A stretch of DNA of 64,000 bases from Xylogone sp. PMI_703. Lineage: Eukaryota; Ascomycota; Leotiomycetes. The notes under the pieces were generated by a model. The model saw only the letters and a list, made by a program, of their open reading frames with translations. It did not search any database and was not told the origin of the DNA. The DNA is taken from the NCBI GenBank assembly GCA_021399445.1, contig JAJTUQ010000005.1:3162001-3226000 (forward strand), in the 5' to 3' direction. The translations under genes and the position numbers were made by a program. Below are positions 34,789-46,511 of this stretch, piece after piece; position 1 is the first letter of the stretch; the number at the start of each line of letters is the position of its first letter.

Positions 34789-35221
34789 GACAGCTTGTAC
34801 CTCTCTCTACACTTTCTCTTTACTAAGAGCAGCATTGTGGTACCTTCTAAGCCTTTATATTCTTGGACCGAGCTAATGAAAGCTATGCTGGTCGCAGAGT
34901 TGCACGGTCGGCTAGGGGAGCTATGGATTTAACGGACTTTGAAATTGCAGATTCCGAGTTTTATGACAAGTTTCCACTGGTCTGCCCCGGTGATCAAGAA
35001 TAGTCCTGTATATTACAGCTACGAGTCATGGGAAGTGATATACAGGGTGCTGTCTGCACCATAGTGATAATACGGAGGCGAAAGGGCAAATTGCGGCAAG
35101 ATATTGGTGCAGGAGCGGGTGAAAAGCGGCCGCTCGTCAGTACTTGGTTCGTAGGTATTTGAAAGCCGCTCGCCGCTCTGTGCCGCCGATTCAACATCAC
35201 GGCTCCTACTTCAACGTTATC

Positions 35222-37011
35222 ATGGACGACGGAACTGACAAAGCCCCACACGTCTGTGCAGCTTGCAAGCAGTATAAACGCAAGTGTAACAAGGCCTTAC
35301 CCAGTTGCTCAACGTGTTCGCGGTAGGCACATCCATCCAATCAATATGACATTGCTTGGTCTGAACTTTCATACAGTCTGCGGCGAGAATGCAATTATTC
35401 TCTTCCAGATTTCGCTCGAGTTAAGCCTAGAGAGGAGATTACACTCTTACGATCCCGGGTTGCAGAATTGGAGAACTTGATCGCCAAGCCGGCCGTGAAT
35501 AAGACATCGTCACCCCCTTTAGTGTTGTCCCCGATCCGTGACATCAGCAGTTCCACCCAGCCTACTATCTCCTCAGACTTCTTTTTTCTTGATCAGAGGG
35601 CTTTCAGCCATCTCCATTACAATTTATGGCCAGTGTCGGTACCGGTACCCAGTGAAATAATCAATGTCCTGAGTGATGAGTGCAGTCAGCCACATGGCAT
35701 GGAACAGCTTGCGTCGCGATATTTTGACATATTTCAAGGTTGGATGCCCATAATTAGCAAGACACGTATGAAGCGACTGCTAGACTGCCCTGTAGATACC
35801 GTTCAATCAGACACCGCATTTCTGCTTTCTTGCATGAAGCTGCTGCTTGAGAGACTCCAGCATACAACCCTGTTGGGAGATTCATCTCTTTACAGGACTG
35901 TGAAAGAAGTTGGACTGCAATTAGAACTTGCTGGGTTGCAATCACTTGCGTTCTTACAAGGCAGGATCATAATAGCGGTTTACGAATTAGGTCATGGCCT
36001 CCACTCAGCTTCTTATGCCACTGTGGCACAGTGTGCAAGGCAAGCCATCTCTATTGGATTACATAATCGGCGAGCACCCGAGTTTCTTCAGCCATGGGCG
36101 GACTGGGAGGAGGAGATTCGGGTGTGGTGGTTTATCGTAATGCTGGATAGGTACGTTACTGTCGGCAGAGAACTCCGCCCACTATGTACAGAAGATCCGA
36201 AGAAACGCACCCCTCTTCCGGCAGATACTGAAGCCTGGGACCAAGGAGTCAGTATATGCATACTAATACAAAGAAAGCATTTCCGACTGACATATTCTAG
36301 GCAATGATCTCCCCAGAAAGATTGTATATATCATCGCCAACGACAGCAATAACTAGTCCATATGCTCGCCTAGCACAAGCATTCAACCTGCTGGGTCGAG
36401 TCATTAGGCACTGTGATGATCAGGACCCAGAACAGGATCTGGCCTTTATGTTAGAGGAAATGAACACCCTCCATCAAGCCACGTCTGCTTTACTCGAATT
36501 AATAGCGAATGAAAAGTCCGAAGACTCCTACGTAGCATTGGCAATATGCATTAGGTATGTTAAATGAGTAATAATGAGATCAAGTGCTAATACCCTCACT
36601 TATATCTCCAGCACACTTATGAAGCTTCATAAGAATTTCCTCTACAACTCGTTTCACGTATTTGCAGATAAAGCTGATCCTCAGTTGACTCCATTAATTC
36701 GCGAGCTAACCGAGAAATCTCTGAACACAATGCACGATATCTCTCTACAGACTCTAAGCCTTGCTCAGTCATTGGAGCAACGTGTTGTAACATCAGGAGT
36801 TGACAAGCTGAGCCCACTGGTGTTGCATTGCCTTTACCGAGCGGGATTTTGGCTTTCGTATCTTGCTAGTGTTAATCGAGAAGATAAGTTCGTCGTTGGA
36901 CGATCAATTATTGATCGAGTATTGAATACACTAAGTGTAAGATGGAAAGTGGCTGGTGTGTATAAATCTTTGATATCAGCACATCTACAATCGGAATCTG
37001 AACAAAGATAA
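35222..37011 (+). CDS. Zn2Cys6 fungal transcription factor
   Basis: Gal4-type zinc-cluster regulator. Four exons (35222-35322, 35377-36247, 36301-36554, 36612-37011) all keep phase and give about 541 residues. The DNA-binding domain is at the extreme N-terminus: CAACKQYKRKC then CSTCSRLRREC, the last Cys pair being joined by splicing (C-x2-C-x6-C-x6-C-x2-C-x6-C). It is followed by a heptad-like LLRSRVAELENL, a likely dimerisation coiled coil. The C-terminal part looks like a reduced fungal-specific regulatory domain, with AISIGLHNRR and EEIRVWWFIVMLDRYV matching its usual order. Transcribed away from the intact MFS gene, it may control the two transporters. That is inference from arrangement. 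Confidence 0.92.
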
Positions 37012-37473
37012 TTCCACTTCCGTCTTTGAACCTGAGCGCCCTGAGCGCTGGCTGCTTTTACCTAAGCTGCCAGCGAGTAGGAGAATGGAAGATGAGCAAA
37101 CCGAGCAAAAGCTGAGAGGTGGATAGTTAACTTTCTCGGGTATAATTGCATCTTATATAGGTTCTAAAAATCGTGATCAATAGTCTATAGCCCTAAATAG
37201 CAACGTTTTGATCATAGATAAAGTGTTTAGACATGAGAACTATGAGAATATGTTAGATAAACTAGTAGGGATATATTCATATTAAGATATGTATTTAATA
37301 CAAATGTTCTATCTTTCATGCTAAAAGAGTAAAGTTAAAAGGTTTATAATAGCATTAACTAATAATTATGTCCCTTTAAGTTGATTATAAATTAGATGAC
37401 AATCCCGCCTTTTGCTTTTAGCTTAAAGTTTTCATGTTTCCTAGCCAAAAATTGAAAAGTTTACATGGAGTAT

Positions 37474-37490
37474 CACGTGTATATCACGTG
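37474..37490. promoter_or_regulatory. Two CACGTG palindromes, 11 bp apart
   Basis: TATCACGTG occurs twice, at 37471 and 37482, so the two CACGTG cores start at 37474 and 37485, one helical turn apart. CACGTG is bound by bHLH regulators in fungi. The place is odd: between the convergent 3' ends of two Zn2Cys6 genes (spacer 37012-37596, otherwise AT-rich and without genes). Confidence 0.4.
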
Positions 37491-37596
37491 ATTATCTGCC
37501 AAACGGACCGTGTGGGTACGTATGCTGAGAATTTTAACACATTCTCTTGATACAAAGCTCTTTAATGGAAACATATCTGTTACAAAGAGTAACATT

Positions 37597-40014
37597 TTAC
37601 AAGTACCCGCCCCCCCAATTCACATCCCAAATGCTTTCCATGTTCTCCAGTCCAAACAAGTGATTATCCATAAAATCTGGGCCCATGTCAATATTCCCCG
37701 TATTCACCTGTTCCATATCCATCTCGAGAGGTATTGTGTTCAGATCGTTGAATGTATGTGCAATCTCCAGCAATGGCGTACTGTCGCTTGCACTTGCTGC
37801 AACAGCGGAGGTTTCACATACAGGTGTTTCTTGTATTGGATAACTCTGAGATGCATAGGAGAGATCCATGTCTGAATTTGTATTAATGCCGAAGTTCCCA
37901 GCGTCTATCAATATCTGGTTATTATCATTAGGATGAGTGGAAGTAGACGGTGCCGGGTTCAATCGAAATAATTCCGGCATCAAGTTGTTTCGGCTCGCAT
38001 GCTCTTTTGACTCCAGACGTTTTACATGATCTATTGCAGTTTTTGACAGCTTCTTCAAGATCATGCTATATCGTCTTGCCTGAGGACTATTCTTGGAGAA
38101 GTGCTGTAGAACTTCATCGGCTTGCTGGATCGCATGTTCACACTCTTTCAAGGCTCCTAATCGACCAAAGTATGCAGAACAAACTGTCAAGGAAGCAACG
38201 AAAGTCCAGGCACTGTGTGCTCTAAGTCAGAAGGTAAAATATAGGGAGATGGGTGTTGCTTTTGCTTACACAGCGAGCGGCATATTATTAAACAGGATCT
38301 CAGCTACCATTAACTCATGTAGCAGTTGGATCGTCTTGACAGCTGAGTCGATTGATGTCATTGCGCCATGCACGATGTCAGAGTAGACATTAGTCTCGGA
38401 TGAATTGCCCTCGAGCCTAGAGTAGCTGTATTTTGCGCGAAGACAAGTGATATGGAAAGGACGTGTAAGCAGCATCATGCTGAAGTAATAGTTACATGCT
38501 ACACATGCATTTCTTATTATGTTCGACCGAGAAATTCGAGGGGAATGTGGAGATGAGCCGGCTACACTAACTGTCCGCAATTCAACAGGGACCTTAGAGC
38601 TCGCTTCCTTGAGCTCTTGCGAGATGCGTTGAAGGGATCCAAGTGGGATACTTTGTTTAGTATAGACGTGGTTGACCGTCTCCTCCATGAATGAAAAGGC
38701 TCTTGCCGATTCTAGGAGACCTAACTCCTGGCAGAAGTCGGGACAGGTCCAGCGTGATAGCTCTGGAAGATCCTCGAGGCTTGAGTCCGTGGTGATAATC
38801 GAGGATGTGCGACCCATCATGGCACAGAAAAATAAGTCATGATAGCGTATGGTTCTCCAAATACGTTTCCTATATGCTATAAAATGAATCCCATTCATGC
38901 TAAGTGTAAACATACAGATCCTCGCCTACCTTAATCGACTTTCATCGTCCGGGAATTCCGCATTTGTCTCCCGGTGGTGAAGGCCGAGTGATTTTGCAGC
39001 GCTGATGGCAATTCCAAGATTTAGGAATGCCCCATTACGTCGTGAGCACCCAAGCATAAACAAACTAATCAGAGTAAAGGCTTGGGTTGTTTCTATGCTC
39101 GGTTCGTTTGTGAGTTCTTGTAGGGCTATCTGTCGGCCGTGGTGATAGAAGGTCTGCGCACGTTGTATATCCACCTCCGTTGCACTGCGAACTTGTGCAC
39201 CGAGAGCAATGGATAGATATAGGACTGCAGCTCCACCGCTATTCGTATCTAAGGTACCCTTGGCCCAAGAATTAAGCAGACCCTTTAGGAAAGAGCGTCC
39301 AAATATGTCAATAATTCCGGAGGTCTATCACTATGTATAAATATCGTAGATGACAACCTGTAGAATGAATTTTGATTGAGAGGGCTCCATACCGATATAA
39401 AGTACACTTCAGCCAATTCTTCCAGCTCTTGTACATTTGCTGTGTTGCAGATCATCATATCTTCATTTCGCAAAGGCGGCAGCTCTTCATAGACAGGAAT
39501 ACTGCCCATGTCAGTAGCGATGGTAGTTAATTCATTTTCACTTTCTATCAATTGCTGGATATGCTGCAGAAATGATAGAGCGGCACAATGCCCCATGTAT
39601 ACTAGTAAGGTGTCGTTAGCTGTGTGACAGAAGATGTAGTGAGTCGGTTTATATACAAACTCTCCCCTTCGTATCATAAATGTGATGGGGCAACCTAGGG
39701 ATAGCAACTTTTGTAACTGTGCAGCCTAATTGTTCATCTCTATTATCAGGACGCAGAGGGTCTGGCTCTGGCTTCTTGCTTGAAATATGTGCAAGAGGCA
39801 CTGCGCTTTCTAGAGTGTCGGTATCTTTTCGACGCCGACGACGCCGACCATATGACCTTTCATGTGCTGAATAGGCGCATGTGATTGATCGCCCTCTTCT
39901 CCGGCATTGCGCACAGGGAGTCAGCCCGTCACATTTCTGCTTGGTTGTTTGACAAAAGATGCAGGCTTTGAGAATCCGGCGTCGATCCTCATCCGTCACC
40001 TTGGGACGGGGCAT
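37597..40014 (-). CDS. Zn2Cys6 transcription factor with fungal-specific regulatory domain
   Basis: Zinc-cluster regulator, start ATG at 40014 (a TTG 21 bases upstream is not credible). The N-terminal domain reads CIFCQTTKQKC then CAQCRRRGRSITC, followed by a run of arginines (GRRRRRRK), a nuclear signal. At least five exons follow. ALSFLQHIQQLI, FMLGCSRRNGAFLNLGIAISAAKSLGLHH and, across a clear junction near 38914-38925, RLRKRIWRTIRYHDLFF are the classic Fungal_trans order, with ELSRWTCPDF further on. The tail after an intron at about 38206-38265 is Asn/Asp-rich and acidic (DMDLSY, NTIPLEMDMEQVN), as expected of an activation domain. The second and third exon borders (near 39700 and 39280) were not resolved. 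It converges on the other regulator. Confidence 0.88.
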
Positions 40015-40670
40015 ACTTCCCCAAAACCGAAACAAAAGCTATCCGAGAACAATTATATGAGAAGGGCAGCGTCTAATATCAATTGGTTTGTTTCTGACGG
40101 TCATTTGCCTGAAGATAAGGTTGGCGTTGGCCCGTTATTGAGATGATGAGATGATTAGAAAAGTGGAGAGGTTTGCGTTGGAGTTACGGAATATTAATGT
40201 GGAGAGCGGGACGAAAGCCGAGAACGCGAAAATACGATACAGGGCGGTTTGATTAAGGTTTATCTTGCCCAAGTCCCTTAAACTGTAGAACCAGTTGATA
40301 TAAATGGCTACTAAAGCGGCTTAGTAGGTATTAGTAAGGTCTTGCATGCCTGCCGTCGATTTGCCCTGGCTTTGACGTATCAACACAACTCCGATGGTCC
40401 TTCGCGAGACGGGTGCATCCATCCGCGGCTGTCCTTCTCGGTACTTACACAACATTACCTCCACATAGGATAATGTGACAAATATATAGCAGAAACAGTC
40501 ACTCTAATCGGTGATTATTCATTAAATATTACAGTACGTAATCGCTATGATACCGTACAGTTCCTAGCGAGGTGTCAAGTGCAAAATATTCTTCAGGGCA
40601 AACTGGCTATCAGCTAACCTAGGACACTTGTTTATTTTACGTCCCTATTCCCGCATCCTGACTGAACATT

Positions 40671-40970
40671 TCACTCGCCGCCGGTTTTTGGGTAATCAGC
40701 CTTCTGAAGTTGAAGAGTCCAGGGTTTCGATTGCTTCGTGGACCAAGGTATTTCTTGGATTAATCTCTGGTGCTTCCTCCGCTGCAAAGATGCTATGTTC
40801 TCCCGTTGCAGTGCCTCAATGGTAGCTCTCAATTCCATATTTTCTTTGGCTAAAGCTATAACGCCTTGCAAATCCATCGTGTACCCTTTCGCAAATTGTC
40901 TGAATGCAGGTACGTTTGACACCCCAAGGGAATAAGACGGTCTAAAATCATTCAGGGAATACTTTTGCAT
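40671..40970 (-). CDS. Small hypothetical protein with a coiled-coil segment
   Basis: 99 codons from an ATG at 40970. The middle third (IALAKENMELRATIEALQR) has heptad spacing typical of a short coiled coil. No DNA-binding basic region of bZIP type precedes it, and no other motif is visible. It may be a small genuine gene, the remains of a longer one, or a chance frame. The flanking spacers 40015-40670 and 40971-41267 show nothing else. Confidence 0.3.
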   Translation of the reverse strand: MQKYSLNDFRPSYSLGVSNVPAFRQFAKGYTMDLQGVIALAKENMELRATIEALQRENIASLQRRKHQRLIQEIPWSTKQSKPWTLQLQKADYPKTGGE

Positions 40971-41267
40971 GCTAGACTCGTCAGCAAATGCTGGCTCCTA
41001 ATTAATTTCAACTACTTTGGATTTAGGAATCGACAAAGTTAATTGTGAATTTATTACATGGTAAACCGATTGCAGTAATATATCGATAAAGAATATCTTC
41101 TTCCAACCTGAGGCTTGCGTTGATCGGATTCACGATTCTACTGTAATGGAACTTGTCGGCAAAATCATTATATAATGACATTAGAGTTAATAGATGGATG
41201 TAGTAAGAACTACTAGTAGAGCATCTAGCAAAACTAGGGCATTCGAGCCCCTACTCCTAGAGTTAAT

Positions 41268-43078
41268 TTAGCGGACCATATTTCGAGTCCTCCACTCATC
41301 GACTATGCCACGGTAATCACATGGTCTGTAGGTTTCGAACAACTCTTTCCACCAGTTACCCTTCCTTTGAGAATCTAGCCCAAGGTCTCCCAACAAAACA
41401 TCCGCATATGGAAGACTATCAAATACTAGGTCTGGATACTTCCCAGCAGCACCACCGCACTCATTTGGTCGTCTTAGTTTGCCATATACGCTATCCAGAA
41501 TTGCTTCATGTCGTACTTGCTGGAAATTAGGACTGGATGCGTTCAAGTGTCCCACTTTATGCTGGAAGTAAGCTGTGATCCACAAAGCTTGTGCTTGAGC
41601 CAATATGACTGCATGTATAGAAGAATGCAATCCAATGAATGCAAAATTTCTATTCTCTAAAAAGATAGGTTGATACGGAACAATCATCCGATAAAGCTTA
41701 TACGAGGCCAGCGGGGCTTCTGTGTATCGATCTTTTATGAACGGTGCATTCTCAGTCCTTCTAGGAATTGATGAAAGATATCCAATGTCATTGTATATCT
41801 CTCGTTTAGCAATAAGAAATTCCGGGTCATTGTTGTTCAATGGCGTCTTGATATCCAGAATATTTCCTTCGTGGTATAAGTTAAACTGGATCGAAGGTTC
41901 TGATTTCCACCCAGTACAACACACCAAAGCATCTGCATCTAAAATCTCTTCATTTGACAGATGAATCTTTCGCTTTGAAAGTGAAACAACGTTTGCAACA
42001 TGGACGCTTATTTTTCCTTCTCGGACTAGATTAAACCAATTTGTGTCGTAATTATGGATGCTCAGTGAATTACCCATCCAAAATGGGGTTGTCCATGGCT
42101 CTAGCTTCTTCAACTCCGGATGAGTATTGTATCCGTTCAGTTTTTTAATATGTGCATCCAATTTATTCCAAAAGTAAAAGCAGATTTTCTGACCAAGAGA
42201 CGTCTCATGAAGGAAGTATCTCATCCAAGCTAAGGATCCTCTTTTCCCGTAAGGCGTGGGATCAAACGGCATGAACAGCCTCGTGGCAGATAGAATAGCT
42301 AGAGAGAGGTTGAAGGGCCCCCAGGAGAACTTTCTCGGCCAAAGGTAACTGGGACCACCTCCAGAGGGGCGAATTACCATATGCACATGAGACCCGGCCC
42401 GTGCTGCACTGTAGCAAGCATCCCAGGCCGATTTGTTCCCTCCGAGAACGACAAATTCTTTGCAGGATATGAGCTCATTCGCGCGGCTCTTCAACTGTTT
42501 AGAGTGTACCACCAAAGACTCAAACTCGCCTTGTCCTGGGAATATCGGAATATGTGGTTCAGAAGTGAGTCCGGTGGCAATAACTAGTTTATTCGCCACA
42601 ACAGTTTTGGCCGGTGCCTTCAGTCCATCAATTGAATGGAGCCCAATTATCCATTTAGAATCCTCCCTTAGTGTAGCTGACGTTACTTTTGTCTCAAAGC
42701 GGATACAAGAATCGATCCCGAAGTGTGCCGCAAAGTCGCAAAGATATGCGTGCACAACGGCTCCCGGTATGTGACCTTTCGTTTTCACTCCGTATCGCTC
42801 AGGGATCATAGGAAAATCTCCAAATTCGTATGAACCGAATATATTATTGGTCTTCAAACCTGGATAGAGCCTCTCTTTTGCCCAAGAGCCCCCGATGGAT
42901 TCAGCTTGATCAACAACCAGGATGTGTGCATCTGGGTTGACCTGGACATACGTCTTCGCAATAGCAAGGCCATGCAGACCTAGATCGATAATGAGTATAT
43001 AGGAGCAGTTCGAAACCCGATACTAGTGAGCTTACCAGCACCAACGATTAATAAGTCAACTTCCCCTGGATAATTCAT
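41268..43078 (-). CDS. Flavin-containing monooxygenase
   Basis: FAD/NADPH-dependent class B monooxygenase, which by family oxygenates soft nucleophiles (N, S) or carries out Baeyer-Villiger oxidation. A 43-nt first exon (43078-43036) encodes MNYPGEVDLLIVGAG. A 56-nt intron (42980-43035) follows, and exon 2 (42979-41268) completes the dinucleotide fold as GAGLHGLAIA; total about 584 residues. The NADPH motif is VLGGNKSAWDACYSAARAG near residue 170. ATGLTSEPHIPIFPG resembles the family's linker, and DALVCCTGW is the usual C-terminal ATG-type motif. FAFIGLHSSIH precedes the last domain. No targeting signal. It diverges from the DUF4863 gene across a 609-bp promoter with a zinc-cluster-like site. 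Confidence 0.9.
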
Positions 43079-43467
43079 GCTGGCTGCTTAGCGTTAAGCA
43101 GGATACAATGCAATCTAGTGAACTTAACCAATGAGACTTAGATCGAGTTGCGAGCGTACAGATCTTACGCCGGAGATCTATTGAGACTTTAACAACAAAT
43201 TTGATTTGTACGATCTTACTCCACATAATACTGTATGGCCATACTGAACATCCGTTCAATTCATCCGTTCTCCCCGGATTGACGCCTCATACCATGCTAT
43301 CTACCTTGGCCGAACGTTATCAATACCGAAATATCTACCGATTCGTTGATATATAATCCTAATCAGTTCAAGGTCCCATTATCATCTAGTCGGGTAAAGG
43401 ACCGGCAATATAATATCAATGTAAGCTTTAGTTGGTTGTAGAGGCTTCGCTCAAGTGATTCGGATGT

Positions 43468-43495
43468 GTACCGGATACGTACCGGATACGTACGG
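43468..43495. promoter_or_regulatory. Tandem 11-bp repeat with a CGG-N7-CCG site in a divergent promoter
   Basis: GTACCGGATAC is repeated exactly at 43468 and 43479, and a third partial copy (GTACGG) starts at 43490. The arrangement creates CGG-ATACGTA-CCG at 43472-43484, an inverted CGG pair of the sort bound by Zn2Cys6 dimers. It lies between the divergent starts of the monooxygenase (43078) and the DUF4863 gene (43688). It is the best operator candidate in the window; the binding factor is unknown. Confidence 0.5.
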
Positions 43496-43687
43496 ACCCC
43501 GCGATTCGTGTACACCCATTCAGGGTGCACGCAACCGTTTCAGGATAATATGATATCATGATTGGGTTTTCAACATGAAATAAATAAGATGGAGCGGTAT
43601 ATACATATATTGTGGCTTAACATCATTTATTTTTACAGTTCTAGTTCGTATTATCCAACAACCGACACAAGATAATATATTGTCGTT

Positions 43688-44300
43688 ATGAGCACCACTA
43701 TCCATCCAAATCAGCAGAAACTAATAGATCGAGCACGCGAGTTCTTCGTAGAGGTTGAAGACCTGTCAGTTCTACCACCCATACAACTAGTTCATCTCTT
43801 CCCTATGTACCTAACGTAAATGAGCAAATAGTACCCCAGGAAAAGACCTCGAGAAACGATTGAATGCCGAATACGGACCGGGAAACCCTTATTACGAAGA
43901 CTTCTGTAATTTAATTCGGCAAGGGATAGCTAATAACGAAGGATGGGTTGCCACAGACGAGTTGGATGGACCTAAATATCGGAGGAGTAGAGTTAGCCCA
44001 CCATCCGAGCTAAATCGATACTTCAGCATCACCACTGTATACATGGAAAGTCAGGATGTTTATACAGGGCAGTATCATCTTCATCCTTATGGAGAGATTA
44101 ACTGTATTGTCCAAATCGATCCAACAGCTGAGATAAAGGGTATGTCCGGGTGGCAGGGAGCAGGCTGGACTTCTCCTGGTCCAGGAACACATCATTACCC
44201 CGAAGTACGGGGAGGAGCGCTTGTTGCGGTATTCTTCCTTCCTGCGGGTAGAATCTCATACAAAATCCAACCAGGCAGACCGCAACCTATATCTATTTGA
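43688..44300 (+). CDS. DUF4863 family protein (4-hydroxylaminobenzoate lyase-like)
   Basis: Two exons (43688-43764 and 43832-44300) give about 181 residues. Splicing joins VEDL to TPGKDLEKRLN in phase. The family includes PnbB-type lyases that turn 4-hydroxylaminobenzoate into protocatechuate and ammonia in nitrobenzoate degradation; fungal members are mostly uncharacterised. The C-terminal part has the expected cupin-like small beta domain: YHLHPYGEINCIVQID, WTSPGPGTHHYPEVRGGA and VAVFFLPAGRISY. The His pairs could be metal ligands. No signal peptide. Pairing with a divergent flavin monooxygenase and a nearby sugar-porter gene suggests use of an aromatic or N-oxygenated compound, which is inference. 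Confidence 0.85.
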
Positions 44301-44873
44301 AACAATTTGACACACAATACGACAACGGAGAACATGGTTTATTCTTCATGAAAAGTATCAAATACGTTGAGCCTTGGGGCTTGTAGGATAATCTGATTAA
44401 TTCGAATTTAAAAAAGCTTCTCACCCCTAGTAATTAATTTGCAACTTGCATCTATATGGTTGATTCGATTTATGTCCCACCACTTAAATATACCATCTTC
44501 TCACCAGGCTTTCTATTCCAGGGTCTATCTAACTCATCTACGCACAGACATATGTATGAAGGATACATTATATATATCAGCAGTCGATGAAATTGTGCCT
44601 AGATCATAACGGCTGACTTACAAGTATCAGGTAACCCATTAATGCAGATACGACTTAGTTCCAGCCACTGATAAGGCGAGAAAGGTTAAAGAAGCAAAGA
44701 GAGCTTCTTTTGTGGTTGTAATCATTTTGAGGGTTATTGATATAGACCTCTTTGTCATTACGATTAACATTGTTTATTCAATAAGAGTCCAATGATACAT
44801 GGAGGAAAAAAAGTGAAAGAAAAAGAAAACCTCAGCTGGAATGCTCATTCTAGAAGGATGGAAGATCTAGACC
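44301..44873. other. AT-rich intergenic region
   Basis: Convergent 3' ends of the DUF4863 and sugar-porter genes. No gene or repeat seen. Confidence 0.4.
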
Positions 44874-46511
44874 TCATTGTTGTTTTACCAAGTCATCAGG
44901 TATGTCCTCGTCTACAGATGCATCTTTAAACTGCCACGCCTTAAGATCTTTGGAGAATAGAATATCAAGTTCCTGATACGTCCGTCCTTTACTCTCGGGA
45001 AGCCGAAATATGGCCCAGATAGTAACCAGAGTCGTCAACCCTGCCGCCAAGAATGCCGTTTTCCCCTTCCAGTTGCCCTCGGTTGGATTAAGAGTATATG
45101 GAGCCACAACGGCACTAACGATATTGCAGATGTTGTAGGCATTGCGTGCTAGCGCAATGCTCTTTGAACGGAGTCTAGTGGATGAGATCTCTCCGACGAT
45201 GATATAGACAGCAGGGCCGACCGTGAGCTCGTACGCACAGTACCAAAAAAGATACATAGCCGACTGTGCGTAGCCTATCGCCGGCCTCTGATGTGCCAGA
45301 GCCGTGAAGCCAATGATGTACATAGATGTGCTCATTACGATATAGCCCCAAATCATGATGGGCCGTCGCCCATGCCGAGTCGTGATTAAGGTAGAGAAAA
45401 GTGTGCACAGAAAATGCAGGCCACCTTGGCCAACTGTCAACTTGTATGCATTTGCTGGCTCCAAACCTGCCTGCTCAAAGAAGTATGAAGCATAAGTTGT
45501 GATGGCAAAGCCAACCAAGACCTGGGATAGGAAACTGATACAGCCAATCTCCGTGCGCCACAGATTGCTCCCACGGAAGCAATCGATATAGGAGGCACCT
45601 TCCGTTACTGCCCTCTCGAGATTTGTTGTTTCTACCATCAATGCTACGGAAAGCTTGGCATGGTCTGCAGCCTTGGAAGATGAGAGCCGTTTGACAGATT
45701 TCTCGGCATCCTGGAGACGCCCACGACGAACCAGCCACCATGGAGATTCAGGGGCGAATAAAATGAGAGGGAATATGATAACAGGCCATATCCACTGGAT
45801 CGCAAATGGTATTCTCCAGGCCCAGTCGCCAGTATGGGTATTCAGACTATCCAGGACGCCATAAGATATGAGTAGCCCCGTTCCCCAGCACAGCACCACA
45901 AAGGTCTCAAGATATCCTCGAAGAACTACCGGTGTGACTTCGGAGGCATATGCGGGAGCCAATGTACTGAAAACACCCCATATAGTGCCGCAGAGAATTT
46001 CTCCCGCGAGGAGAACCTTGACGCTTTTAGCGAAGAACAAGATGAAAATGAATCCAACTAGGATTATCAAACTTCCGAGAACCATCTTTCTGTGTCCGAA
46101 TCTCTCTGTGAGGACGGCATTGATGAAGATGCCTATGACGCTTCCAAGAGAACCTGATAGTCCTAGAGCAGTCTGCCAACTGGCATGTAGCTGATACTTC
46201 CCCGTATTGCCTACTTCGAAACCAAACCTTTTCTGGAATGCTGGGAATGCGAACAGTGAGCCGATGAGGGCATTGTCGTAGCCATCCATTATAATGACTA
46301 AAGATACTGCCATCGACCATAAGCAGGCCTTCGGATACAGCTGAAGGCCTTGCCACAGAGTTAACTCATGTTCGGCATCGGTAGCATTGCGGGCGTCCTG
46401 AGCCAGATTGACCCAGCCGCGAAGTTCCACATCTTGAGATGCTAGCTGGTGGACATCCTCAACATGAGTAGTATCCTCTTTTGTGGTCTGTTTTTCCGAA
46501 TTGCTAGTCAT
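44874..46511 (-). CDS. MFS sugar porter (hexose or alpha-glucoside transporter-like)
   Basis: 545 residues in one exon, 12-TM proton-sugar symporter family at the plasma membrane. The cytosolic N-terminus (about 65 residues, acidic) precedes VIIMDGYDNALIGSLFAFPAFQKRFG. The family signatures are RFGHRKM after TM2, GYLETFVVLCWGTGLLISYG, PESPWWLVRRGR and PESKGRTYQELD near the C-terminus. The first resembles the maltose/alpha-glucoside branch (MAL-like). In the porter signature the usual PESPRWL Arg is replaced by Trp, as in many fungal paralogues. It may carry a related polyol or acid rather than a sugar. It is downstream of, and convergent with, the DUF4863 gene. Confidence 0.93.
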   Translation of the reverse strand: MTSNSEKQTTKEDTTHVEDVHQLASQDVELRGWVNLAQDARNATDAEHELTLWQGLQLYPKACLWSMAVSLVIIMDGYDNALIGSLFAFPAFQKRFGFEVGNTGKYQLHASWQTALGLSGSLGSVIGIFINAVLTERFGHRKMVLGSLIILVGFIFILFFAKSVKVLLAGEILCGTIWGVFSTLAPAYASEVTPVVLRGYLETFVVLCWGTGLLISYGVLDSLNTHTGDWAWRIPFAIQWIWPVIIFPLILFAPESPWWLVRRGRLQDAEKSVKRLSSSKAADHAKLSVALMVETTNLERAVTEGASYIDCFRGSNLWRTEIGCISFLSQVLVGFAITTYASYFFEQAGLEPANAYKLTVGQGGLHFLCTLFSTLITTRHGRRPIMIWGYIVMSTSMYIIGFTALAHQRPAIGYAQSAMYLFWYCAYELTVGPAVYIIVGEISSTRLRSKSIALARNAYNICNIVSAVVAPYTLNPTEGNWKGKTAFLAAGLTTLVTIWAIFRLPESKGRTYQELDILFSKDLKAWQFKDASVDEDIPDDLVKQQ

